Origin: Flavicella sp964230805 | GTDB lineage: Bacteria; Bacteroidota; Bacteroidia; Flavobacteriales; Flavobacteriaceae | Assembly: GCA_964230805.1 (NCBI GenBank) | Contig: CAXRIA010000008.1 | Coordinates: 1 to 16,035, forward strand | Direction of reading: 5' to 3' | DNA length: 16,035 bases | Shown: piece by piece, positions 7,806 to 14,374 of the stretch | Layout: each line of letters begins with the position of its first letter | Numbering within the stretch: the stretch's first letter is position 1 | Translations under genes and position numbers: made by a program | Notes under the pieces: generated by a model | Seen by the model: only the letters and a program-made list of their open reading frames with translations | What the model was told of the DNA's origin: nothing | Databases searched by the model: none

Positions 7806-9074
7806 AAAAAATTTCGTATCCCGCACATGGTAAAACATTCTTGCCTTTGTTTATTGCTGTTCTTTTGTAGCAAAATGACGGCTCAATATACCGATATTAT
7901 CAACTCCAACAGACCTGGTTTTTCTGAGAGTCCTTTTGCCGTGGGAACGGGAATTGTTCAAATCGAAGGAGGATTTGTACACCAATCGTTTGAAAACAAA
8001 GCGGGAAACCAACGTTTGGCAATCAATCAATGGCAACAAATAGTTCGCATGGGCGCCTTTTCCGAACGATTCGAATGGAATGCGTTTGCTTTTCAAGACC
8101 ATAATTATTTTTACGTCGATGACTTCAAACAAAGAAGAGCCGGTGCTTCCATTGGCCTTGGTATGAAATATTTGTTGTACCATCACGACTATAAAAAACC
8201 TCGAGAGATTAGAAGCTGGAAAAAACAACAGGCTTTTGATTGGAAACGACTCATACCCTCAGTCGGAATTGCAGCATCTGCTTCGTTCTATGCTGCACCT
8301 TCGCTTACATCGAAACTGCCCAATCTTGACAAAGATTTGTTATTTCCGAATACGTCTCTTTTTTCTTTTACAAACACAAATACGCTCGCACGCACAAGAA
8401 AGGGTCCTTACTTAGGAAGAATCGCACTTTTGTTACAAAATGACTTGCATGAAAATTGGGTGGTCACAACCAATCTTGTTTTCAACAAAACCTACGAACG
8501 CACAGATCAGTATTCCTTCGCCGTATCGTCAAACTACATCCTAACAGAACGCTGGGCCATTTTTGGAGAAACACGTCAAGTAGTGCAACCTGCATACACG
8601 GCAGAGTTTGCTGTTGGAACGGCTTTCCTCGCCAATCAGAATTTACAATTCGATGCCGCCATACATGGTGGAACCTCAGAATTCGGAAGGAGTACTGGTT
8701 TTTCTATCGGCGCCTCGTATCGATTTGACAACCATACCGATCGCTATAAGATTATTGAAATTGACGCTGCCGGAAATAAGATAGTCCCTCCCGAAGAAAA
8801 CACAAAAAAAATACCCTTTCTGAAAAGAACAGGACAGTTTTTCAAAACCATTCCTCAAAAAACAAAAGAACTGGTCACTGTTGGAATTATTTCTACCGGA
8901 GATTTCTTTCGCAACTTGTTTTCGAAGAAAACAAAGAAAAAAAAGAGAAAAAAAAGAACCCTTAAAAAACCAAAAAGAGGGTTTAATCTGCAAAAAGAAC
9001 AAACCGAACGCGACCTTTTGCAACAAGACAAAACAAACTCCGAAACAAAAGAGAACACATCCCAAAACGAATAA
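7803..9074 (+). CDS. Outer-membrane beta-barrel protein ('transporter' family) with polybasic C-terminal tail
   Basis: The longest frame is 423 residues from TTG at 7803. ATG at 7827 would give a 415-residue form that keeps the signal peptide (CLCLLLFFCSKMTA, likely cut before QYTD). The mature start NSNRPGFSESPFAVGTGIVQIEGGF is typical of Bacteroidota outer-membrane proteins annotated as 'transporter' (related to the phenol MetA-type barrel family). Alternating hydrophobic strands, such as FEWNAFAFQDH and GASIGLGMKYLLY, continue to GFSIGASYRF (299-308), a typical last barrel strand ending in Phe. After it comes an extra tail of about 115 residues with a Lys/Arg-rich core at 375-392, then a polar Gln/Glu/Lys end. 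If the barrel closes at 308 the tail should be periplasmic. Transported substrate is unknown. RsmE begins 2 nt after its stop, so the two are co-transcribed. Confidence 0.75.
   Translation: MKKFRIPHMVKHSCLCLLLFFCSKMTAQYTDIINSNRPGFSESPFAVGTGIVQIEGGFVHQSFENKAGNQRLAINQWQQIVRMGAFSERFEWNAFAFQDHNYFYVDDFKQRRAGASIGLGMKYLLYHHDYKKPREIRSWKKQQAFDWKRLIPSVGIAASASFYAAPSLTSKLPNLDKDLLFPNTSLFSFTNTNTLARTRKGPYLGRIALLLQNDLHENWVVTTNLVFNKTYERTDQYSFAVSSNYILTERWAIFGETRQVVQPAYTAEFAVGTAFLANQNLQFDAAIHGGTSEFGRSTGFSIGASYRFDNHTDRYKIIEIDAAGNKIVPPEENTKKIPFLKRTGQFFKTIPQKTKELVTVGIISTGDFFRNLFSKKTKKKKRKKRTLKKPKRGFNLQKEQTERDLLQQDKTNSETKENTSQNE
8937..8955 (+). other. Two A8 tracts with an in-frame A_AAA_AAG heptamer
   Basis: A8 runs at 8937-8944 and 8948-8955 encode part of the polybasic tail. 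In the reading frame the first run forms A AAA AAG (8939-8945), the same heptamer that supports -1 frameshifting in E. coli dnaX. A -1 shift there would meet TAA at 8963-8965. I see no obvious strong hairpin just downstream, so this may simply reflect lysine codons in an AT-rich genome. Confidence 0.4.
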
Positions 9075-9076
9075 GC

Positions 9077-9790
9077 ATGCAATTATTTTTCAATCCCGAA
9101 CTAAATCCGAACATTTCCGAATTCAAGTTTGACAAAACAGAAAGCAGGCATATTGTGCGTGTTTTGAGAAAAAAAGAAGGAGACCTGTTACACATCACCA
9201 ATGGCAAAGGTTTTTTATTTGATGCAGAGATTATCGTTGCCAATGACAACAAATGTTGTGTTCAAATTACAAGGTGCATTGCCAAAGAAAAAACATGGAA
9301 TTATCACCTACACATTGCTGTAGCTCCCACAAAATTGAACGACAGAATGGAATGGTTTTTGGAAAAAGCAACGGAAATTGGCATTGATGAAATTACACCT
9401 ATTATTTGTCAACATTCTGAAAGAAAAATTGTAAAAATCGCACGTTTTGAAAAAATTATACGAGCTGCCATGAAGCAATCGCTCAAATTTCAGCTACCCA
9501 AAATAAACGAAGCCAAAACATTCAAAGAATTTATGGCTGAAGAAATCGAGGGACTAAAATTCATCGCTCACTGTGAAGAACAAGAAAAAAAATCTCTAAA
9601 ACAGGAAATCCTTCCCAATACGGACACAACCGTTTTAATTGGGCCTGAGGGCGATTTCTCTAGCAAAGAAATTGAACTGGCTTTGCAAAAACAATACATT
9701 CCTGTGACCTTGGGCCAAAGCCGTTTGCGAACAGAAACAGCGGCACTCGTTGCCTGTCATACCGTGGCGATTGCCAACCAAAAAGACTAG
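9077..9790 (+). CDS. rsmE: 16S rRNA (uracil-1498-N3)-methyltransferase
   Basis: RsmE is a SPOUT-class methyltransferase that uses S-adenosylmethionine to methylate N3 of U1498 in 16S rRNA of the assembled 30S subunit. The protein is 237 residues, the normal length. The N-terminal PUA-like RNA-binding part includes ESRHIVRVLRKKEGD (22-36). The catalytic half shows EKATEIGIDEITPI (96-109), AMKQSLKFQLPKI (131-143), the SAM-binding IGPEGDFS (188-195) and LGQSRLRTETA (212-222), which forms the trefoil knot region. ATG at 9077 lies 2 nt after the outer-membrane protein stop, so it probably depends on the same promoter. Its TAG stop overlaps the TAG stop of the convergent GH3 gene. Confidence 0.95.
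   Translation: MQLFFNPELNPNISEFKFDKTESRHIVRVLRKKEGDLLHITNGKGFLFDAEIIVANDNKCCVQITRCIAKEKTWNYHLHIAVAPTKLNDRMEWFLEKATEIGIDEITPIICQHSERKIVKIARFEKIIRAAMKQSLKFQLPKINEAKTFKEFMAEEIEGLKFIAHCEEQEKKSLKQEILPNTDTTVLIGPEGDFSSKEIELALQKQYIPVTLGQSRLRTETAALVACHTVAIANQKD
9787..9790. other. Convergent stop codons sharing a CTAG palindrome
   Basis: CTAG at 9787-9790 supplies TAG for rsmE on the plus strand (9788-9790) and TAG for the GH3 fusion gene on the minus strand (9789-9787). There is therefore no intergenic space and no room for a terminator between the two genes. Confidence 0.95.
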
Positions 9791-12765
9791 TCCACAATAG
9801 CCTCAACAGCCAATTGTTGTATCTTGGTTCGTATGTCTTCCTCTCCAAGCTTGTTGTTTTTCATGGTCGGATAGGTTCGATTTGACAAAAAAACATAGAG
9901 TAAACCAGAGTCTGGATCTGCCCATGCGTAGGTTCCTGTAAAACCACTGTGCCCAAAACTATTGTCAGAAACACAGCCACAAGTAGATTTTACTTCCGTA
10001 TCTATCTGAGGCTTGTCAAAACCCAAGCCTCTCCTGACCGCTTCTTTCTCAAAATAACGTTTGTTAAATTTTTTCAGAGTCTTTGCCTCCAAATAGCGAT
10101 GCCCTCCATAAATCCCCTCCTGTAAAAACATTTGCATCACCTTAGCCACATCGTTTGCACTGCCAAACAAGCCTGCATTTCCACTGACACCTCCGAGCAT
10201 AGCTGCGCCCATATCATGCACATGTCCTTGCAATTTTTGGTGGCGAAAATAAGCATCTTGTTCTGATGGGATGATCTTTTCTATAGACATACGTTCCAAA
10301 GGGTGATACCCCAACGTATTGGCACCAAGCTGATTGAAAAACTCAGCATGCAAGGTCTCTTTCATCCCGGAAGAGAATTTTTTTTCCAAATAGGTATTGA
10401 AAATAAAAAAAGGCAAACCACTGTACTGATAGCCGGGCATAGCTCTTTGTTCCACATTTCTCACCTCACGGTACAAGCTATCCCGATAATCCGTTCTAAG
10501 ATAAAGGTCTTTTGCCACCTCAATGGCATAGCGTTCATTGGGTTTGTTCCGATAATATTTCTGAAGCGGTTTGTGAGATACACTGTCCAATGTTTTGAGA
10601 TAAAACGGAATCCAAGCTTTCAATCGAGCCGTATGTGAAAGCAATTGCTTGACCGTCAGCGTATCTTTATTTGTTCCTTTGTACTGTTTTAACAACGCCT
10701 CAAGTGTTGTATCCAAAGAGAACATACCTGTCTCCTCCGCTTTCATGATTAGTGGCAACGCTCCTAAAATTTTTGTCAACGAGGCCAAATCATAGACATC
10801 CGTTTCTTGTACCCTTTTTTCTTTCTCATAAGTATGGTACCCCACATTCCTCTGGTACACTACTTTTCCATGACGGGCAACCAATACCTGAGCGCCTGGA
10901 GCCATTTTTTCTTTCACAACCAACTGCAAAACACTGTCAATTTTTTGAAGCTTCGCACGATTCATTCCAACAGCTTCTGGAACAGCATACCCCAAACGCA
11001 TCAAATTAACAGATGACAAACCGATTCCTTCTATGAAATCATTGCCAATAGAAACGGGCAATTTGCCTTGCGCCTCGAGCGCTCCAAAAAGCATTTGTGC
11101 CGCAATATCTTGTGCTGTTTCATTGTTCTGATAAGCCACTAAAATGGCTTCAATATTTTCAAATGACGGTATTTGTAACAAACTGTAAGGACTTGCAAAG
11201 ACATGCAAAAACACTTCTTTTTTCGCTGCAATTAAAGCCAGTAATTCCAGATCCTCCTCTGAAAAACGATAGGTTTTCCATGGACTTGCATCTGACGTAT
11301 GATACCCTACAACCACTTTATCAAAACGATGTAACTTTGAAAGAAGTGTCATTTTATTCCCTTGAATTTCTGTCACCTCCGCATAGGAGTTCAAACGGTC
11401 TAAAAAGGTGTGATGCACAGCTTTTCCCAATTTTACATAGGCTATTTTCGTATTGGCCAATTCTCGAATCGGAAACACCCCATCTTTGTTCTGCAACAAG
11501 GTCATCGATTGTTCGACCAATTTGTTACGCAAAACAGTATCTTGTTTTGAATTCAAATCGCTTTGTAAATTTTCTAAAACGACAGGTTTGTAGGCGTGCA
11601 AACCTGCCCAGTATTTTGCCTTCAGTATTTTTTCAACCGAATGATTCAAACGCGCTATCGAAAGTGTCTTTTTTTTGAGTGCTCGTTTTATTTTTTTTAC
11701 CGCCGCACCCACATCCTCAGAAATCAGTAACATGTCATTCCCTGCCAAAAATGCAGCCAAATCAATAGCTCCTGGTTGCGCATAATTGGCAGCGCCTTTC
11801 ATATTCAAGGCATCGGTAAATACCAAGCCCTTAAAACCCATTTTTTGTTGTAAGAGTTCTGTAATTACCTTGTAAGAAACAGAAGTCGGTACGGTAGCGT
11901 CTGGTTCCAATGCAGGCACACTCAAATGTGCTGCCATCACACTTGTCAAACCATTTTTAAACAGTTCAGGATAAGGATGCATTTCTACCTCCTGCAATCG
12001 TTTCAAATCAAACGTCAACTGAGGCAAGGTTTTGTGCGAATCTGTTGCCGTATCGCCATGACCCGGAAAATGTTTGGCATTGGCCAACACCCCAACTCCT
12101 TGCATCCCTTTGACAAAAGCCACTGCCTTCTCGGTGACACGGTATTTGTTTTCTCCAAAAGAGCGGTTGCCAATAATTGGGTTTTCGGGATTGGTATTGA
12201 TATCTACCACAGGCGCAAAATTGATATGAATGCCCAAGCGCTTGCAATGCAGCCCCACACGTTTTCCAAATTGTTCGATAAGCTGATTGTTTTCTACAGC
12301 GCCCAAGGTCATGTTCCAAGGATAGCGAAAGGTGTTTTTCAAACGCATGTCCAAGCCCCATTCACCATCAAATCCAACCAGCAATGGAATCTTTGCTTTT
12401 TTTTGGTAATAATTATTTAATAACGCTTGCTTCTCCGGAGTTCCCTGCATGAAAATAAGTCCTCCAACATGGTATTTCTTTACTAGTGAGGCTATTTTTT
12501 TTTGGTGCTTTTTGCCTTTATTTGAATAGGCTTGTACCATAAACAGCTGTCCTATTTTCTCATTCAAAGAAAGTGATTTCATTTTTGAAGCCACCCATTT
12601 GTTTTGAGCAAGAGAATCGGAAGTCAGCAACGGGTCGAATTGTTGCGCTTGAGCGAAGTGAAAAATTAAAAATGCCACAGAAAATACGAATTGGCCTTTT
12701 CGAAAGCCATTCCGCATTGCAGAAATCTTTTGATTCACCACGCCGTTACATTCTACATTTTTCAT
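9787..12765 (-). CDS. NagZ-like GH3 beta-N-acetylglucosaminidase fused to an AmiE-like beta-lactamase-fold domain
   Basis: This 992-residue secreted fusion probably degrades peptidoglycan fragments. A hydrophobic signal sequence (about 25-40, FVFSVAFLIFHFAQA) precedes QQFDPL; ATG at 12717 (residue 17) would give a more usual signal peptide than ATG at 12765, although the latter has AGAAAAAG upstream. Residues about 55-390 form a GH3 catalytic domain with IGNRSFGENKY (198-208), the NagZ signature KHFPGHGDTATDSH (231-244; Asp242/His244 dyad) and the nucleophile Asp318 in VFTDALNMKG. Residues about 405-575 look like a GH3 C-terminal-type domain. Residues about 600-990 are a serine-hydrolase domain with SLTK (Ser662, Lys665), Tyr781-Ser-Gly and GHSG (938-941), so all three active-site motifs persist. 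NagZ and the class C beta-lactamase-fold amidase AmiE are separate neighbouring genes in Bacillus subtilis, which supports a combined hexosaminidase/amidase role here, by inference. A peptidase role for the second domain is an alternative. Confidence 0.85.
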   Translation of the reverse strand: MKNVECNGVVNQKISAMRNGFRKGQFVFSVAFLIFHFAQAQQFDPLLTSDSLAQNKWVASKMKSLSLNEKIGQLFMVQAYSNKGKKHQKKIASLVKKYHVGGLIFMQGTPEKQALLNNYYQKKAKIPLLVGFDGEWGLDMRLKNTFRYPWNMTLGAVENNQLIEQFGKRVGLHCKRLGIHINFAPVVDINTNPENPIIGNRSFGENKYRVTEKAVAFVKGMQGVGVLANAKHFPGHGDTATDSHKTLPQLTFDLKRLQEVEMHPYPELFKNGLTSVMAAHLSVPALEPDATVPTSVSYKVITELLQQKMGFKGLVFTDALNMKGAANYAQPGAIDLAAFLAGNDMLLISEDVGAAVKKIKRALKKKTLSIARLNHSVEKILKAKYWAGLHAYKPVVLENLQSDLNSKQDTVLRNKLVEQSMTLLQNKDGVFPIRELANTKIAYVKLGKAVHHTFLDRLNSYAEVTEIQGNKMTLLSKLHRFDKVVVGYHTSDASPWKTYRFSEEDLELLALIAAKKEVFLHVFASPYSLLQIPSFENIEAILVAYQNNETAQDIAAQMLFGALEAQGKLPVSIGNDFIEGIGLSSVNLMRLGYAVPEAVGMNRAKLQKIDSVLQLVVKEKMAPGAQVLVARHGKVVYQRNVGYHTYEKEKRVQETDVYDLASLTKILGALPLIMKAEETGMFSLDTTLEALLKQYKGTNKDTLTVKQLLSHTARLKAWIPFYLKTLDSVSHKPLQKYYRNKPNERYAIEVAKDLYLRTDYRDSLYREVRNVEQRAMPGYQYSGLPFFIFNTYLEKKFSSGMKETLHAEFFNQLGANTLGYHPLERMSIEKIIPSEQDAYFRHQKLQGHVHDMGAAMLGGVSGNAGLFGSANDVAKVMQMFLQEGIYGGHRYLEAKTLKKFNKRYFEKEAVRRGLGFDKPQIDTEVKSTCGCVSDNSFGHSGFTGTYAWADPDSGLLYVFLSNRTYPTMKNNKLGEEDIRTKIQQLAVEAIVD

Positions 12766-12787
12766 ACAAACTTTTTCTAATTCATTC

Positions 12788-13273
12788 TTAATTCAGAAAC
12801 CGCGCATGCCAACTATCTTTGGCAGATACTTCCCATTTTAATGCAAGTTCTCCTTTTGTCTGAACCATATTGTTGAAAACAATCGTTTCTGAGGTAATTT
12901 TGCCCGCTTTGACAAAATTTTGAAAGGATGCCAATGAAACCATATTGATTTGTTGGTCCTCTTTGAAAGAAACGTTCAATTTGTTCATCAAGTCCACAGA
13001 AAGTATGGTTTCTAATTTTTGCACAAATCGAACAGAAGCATCAATCGAACAACCTGAAACGGAAGCAAAAGATTCGTCTACTGCCAAAATGAGAAACCGA
13101 TTGTATTTGATTTCAAATCCTCCTTTCAAATGATCTCCGTGACGCGTCCAAGAGTCGATAAATTCGGCTGCTTCTTTATTTATTCTTTCAATTTCTTCTT
13201 TGGAAAATTCTCGATCAGACTGGTAAATCCAAACTCTCGAGCTCTCTGGCAATGTATTGTATTCTACGAACAT
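12788..13273 (-). CDS. Conserved flavobacterial protein of unknown function (often mislabelled ABC transporter ATPase)
   Basis: The protein has 161 residues, no signal peptide and no membrane segment, so it should be cytoplasmic. I recognise it as a family conserved in Flavobacteriia that databases often call 'ABC transporter ATPase'. I see no Walker A, Walker B or ABC signature motif, so that name is not supported. Conserved-looking blocks are LPESSRVWIYQSDREFS (8-24), a Trp/His patch SWTRHGDHLKGGFEIKYNRFLIL (41-63) and ASVSGCSIDASVRFVQ (70-85), where the Cys in SGCSID stands out. It lies 22 nt before the GH3 fusion gene and 49 nt after the exonuclease gene on the same strand, so these three may form one transcription unit. 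The start ATG at 13273 follows an A-rich leader. Function unknown. Confidence 0.75.
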   Translation of the reverse strand: MFVEYNTLPESSRVWIYQSDREFSKEEIERINKEAAEFIDSWTRHGDHLKGGFEIKYNRFLILAVDESFASVSGCSIDASVRFVQKLETILSVDLMNKLNVSFKEDQQINMVSLASFQNFVKAGKITSETIVFNNMVQTKGELALKWEVSAKDSWHARFLN

Positions 13274-13322
13274 ATTTTTTATTTTATACCTTTTTCTCTA
13301 ACGACACGTTTGAACCGTATTG

Positions 13323-14096
13323 CTACAACTTGTTATTCAAACTGCGCAGTTTGATTTGTGTCAGCACTTTTTTTGTAAATAATGGAAAATCTGCATTTTG
13401 TATCCATGCATAATACCCTGGGTTTTCCGCCAATACATCTGTTACTTTTCTGCCTTTGTATTTGCCAAATGTAAAGCATTCCTCCTCATTTTCATCGAAT
13501 TGAATAAAACCTGCAAAATCAGCTCTTTTATGATGCGAAGAATACGTGCTCAAACTTTGTACGTCATTCTCCAAATCATTGTATTTCTCCAGTTGTGCCA
13601 ACAATATTTCGTAGGTAGCCATGGTATCTGCCTCTGCGGAATGCGCATTTTCTAAATCTTTACCACAATAAAATTTGTATCCTGCGCTTAACGTGCGTTG
13701 TTCTTTTTTATGAAAAATAACCTGTACATCAATAGCAACTCTATTTTTCATGTCAAAATCGACCCCCACACGAAGCAATTCTTCTGCCAAAAGAGGTATG
13801 TCAAACCGATTGGAATTGAACCCTGCCAAATCACATCCTTTGATCATTTCATTGACTTGAGAAGACAATTCTTTGAAGGTTGGTTCGGTGACTACCTTTT
13901 CATTTGTGATTCCATGCACATCAGATGCCTCCTTGGGAATTTCTATTTCTGGATTTACCAACCAAGTTTTACTTTCTTTATTCCCATTAGGAAAAACTTT
14001 TAAGATGGAAATTTCCACAATTCTATCTTTCGCGATATTGATCCCTGTTGTTTCTAAATCAAAGAAAACAAGCGGTTTTTTTAAATTTAATTTCAT
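13323..14096 (-). CDS. DEDDh-family 3'-5' exonuclease with ExoX-like C-terminal domain
   Basis: This is a 257-residue cytoplasmic nuclease of the DnaQ/RNase T-like DEDDh group, expected to remove nucleotides from 3' ends of DNA or RNA with two metal ions. The exonuclease motifs are FFDLETTG (11-18; Asp13, Glu15), AGFNSNRFDIPLL (91-103; Asp99) and HSAEADTMAT (152-161; His152, Asp157), so the catalytic set is complete. The C-terminal part FTFGKYKGRKVTDVLAENPG (208-227) followed by YYAWIQ resembles the small C-terminal domain of exodeoxyribonuclease X. I chose ATG at 14096, preceded by AATAAG. An in-frame GTG at 14192 would add 32 residues of low-complexity sequence before the conserved KPLVFFDLETTG core. 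Whether it acts in repair, proofreading or RNA turnover cannot be told. The next gene on the strand starts 49 nt downstream. Confidence 0.88.
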   Translation of the reverse strand: MKLNLKKPLVFFDLETTGINIAKDRIVEISILKVFPNGNKESKTWLVNPEIEIPKEASDVHGITNEKVVTEPTFKELSSQVNEMIKGCDLAGFNSNRFDIPLLAEELLRVGVDFDMKNRVAIDVQVIFHKKEQRTLSAGYKFYCGKDLENAHSAEADTMATYEILLAQLEKYNDLENDVQSLSTYSSHHKRADFAGFIQFDENEEECFTFGKYKGRKVTDVLAENPGYYAWIQNADFPLFTKKVLTQIKLRSLNNKL

Positions 14097-14165
14097 CTTA
14101 TTGTTTTTGTTCTGATTGGCGGTGGAACGCAGCGTATTTGTCTTTAAATTCGAAAAGAATTTTAT

Positions 14166-14173
14166 TTGCGCAA
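14166..14173. promoter_or_regulatory. TTGCGCAA palindrome, distal copy (candidate operator)
   Basis: This perfect 8-bp palindrome would lie in the 5' leader of the exonuclease transcript, just past the predicted -7 element. The same octamer recurs 85 bp away in this spacer, and I saw it nowhere else in the window. The binding factor is unknown. Confidence 0.35.
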
Positions 14174-14204
14174 CAAAAAAGCTACCATTCACTTGTTACG
14201 AGGG

Positions 14205-14212
14205 TAAAGATA
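14205..14212 (-). promoter_or_regulatory. Candidate -7 promoter element for the exonuclease operon
   Basis: The minus strand reads TATCTTTA, one base off the TAnnTTTG consensus and the same TATCTTT core seen before thrS and the outer-membrane protein gene. It would give a leader of about 100 nt before the ATG at 14096. No clear -33 TTG was found. Confidence 0.3.
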
Positions 14213-14248
14213 GCATTTCTTCTTTGTTATTGTGAAAATACCCCCATA

Positions 14249-14260
14249 TTTTGCGCAAAA
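14249..14260. promoter_or_regulatory. TTTTGCGCAAAA palindrome, proximal copy (candidate operator)
   Basis: This perfect 12-bp palindrome contains the TTGCGCAA core at 14251-14258. It lies 37 bp upstream of the exonuclease -7-like element and about 90 bp upstream of the thrS -7-like element, so it could serve either promoter. The link to regulation is inference. Confidence 0.4.
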
Positions 14261-14347
14261 AAATACCATTCTTGAGGGCAATCAAAAAGTCGTTTTTTTT
14301 TCGTTAAAATTTTCAATAGTTCCCTGCTAAAATCTTGAAATCTTGGT

Positions 14348-14355
14348 TATCTTTG
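14348..14355 (+). promoter_or_regulatory. Candidate -7 promoter element for thrS
   Basis: TATCTTTG matches TAnnTTTG and ends 19 nt before the thrS ATG, giving a very short leader. The 9-mer TAAAATCTT occurs just upstream (14328-14336) and also just upstream of the element before the outer-membrane protein gene (7790-7798). No convincing -33 TTG is seen. Confidence 0.45.
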
Positions 14356-14374
14356 CTATCTTAAATTTCAAAAC

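Larger units (their letters stand above)
14097..14374. other. Divergent intergenic region between the exonuclease gene and thrS
   Basis: These 278 bp contain no convincing gene. They hold a -7-like element in each direction (14205-14212 minus, 14348-14355 plus) and two TTGCGCAA palindromes. The thrS-proximal part is very AT-rich. I see no riboswitch or T-box-like structure, and if the predicted thrS promoter is right its leader is too short for one. Confidence 0.6.

Noticed and set aside
8676..9065. 129-codon minus-strand frame rich in Phe and Leu that could be read as a membrane protein
   Set aside because: It is the complement of the lysine-rich tail of the outer-membrane protein; A-rich codons read backwards give Phe-rich sequence automatically.
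11097..11678. 193-codon open frame on the plus strand
   Set aside because: It lies wholly antisense to the conserved GH3/serine hydrolase gene, and its translation looks like random composition with no recognisable family.
11926..12420. 164-codon open frame on the plus strand
   Set aside because: It is antisense to the GH3 catalytic core, whose NagZ motifs are intact; the plus frame has no plausible domain.
13274..13322. Possible terminator between the exonuclease gene and the 161-residue gene
   Set aside because: Only a 4-bp stem (AACG/CGTT) is visible with no U run directly after it, so co-transcription is more likely.
14097..14192. N-terminal extension of the exonuclease from GTG at 14192
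   Set aside because: The added 32 residues show no conservation signal, while ATG at 14096 sits right before the conserved core with a suitable A/G-rich upstream sequence; a -7-like element lies just upstream of 14192.
14261..14374. T-box, riboswitch or attenuator in front of thrS
   Set aside because: No stable helices or T-box-like sequence can be seen in this AT-rich stretch, and the likely promoter leaves only a very short leader.
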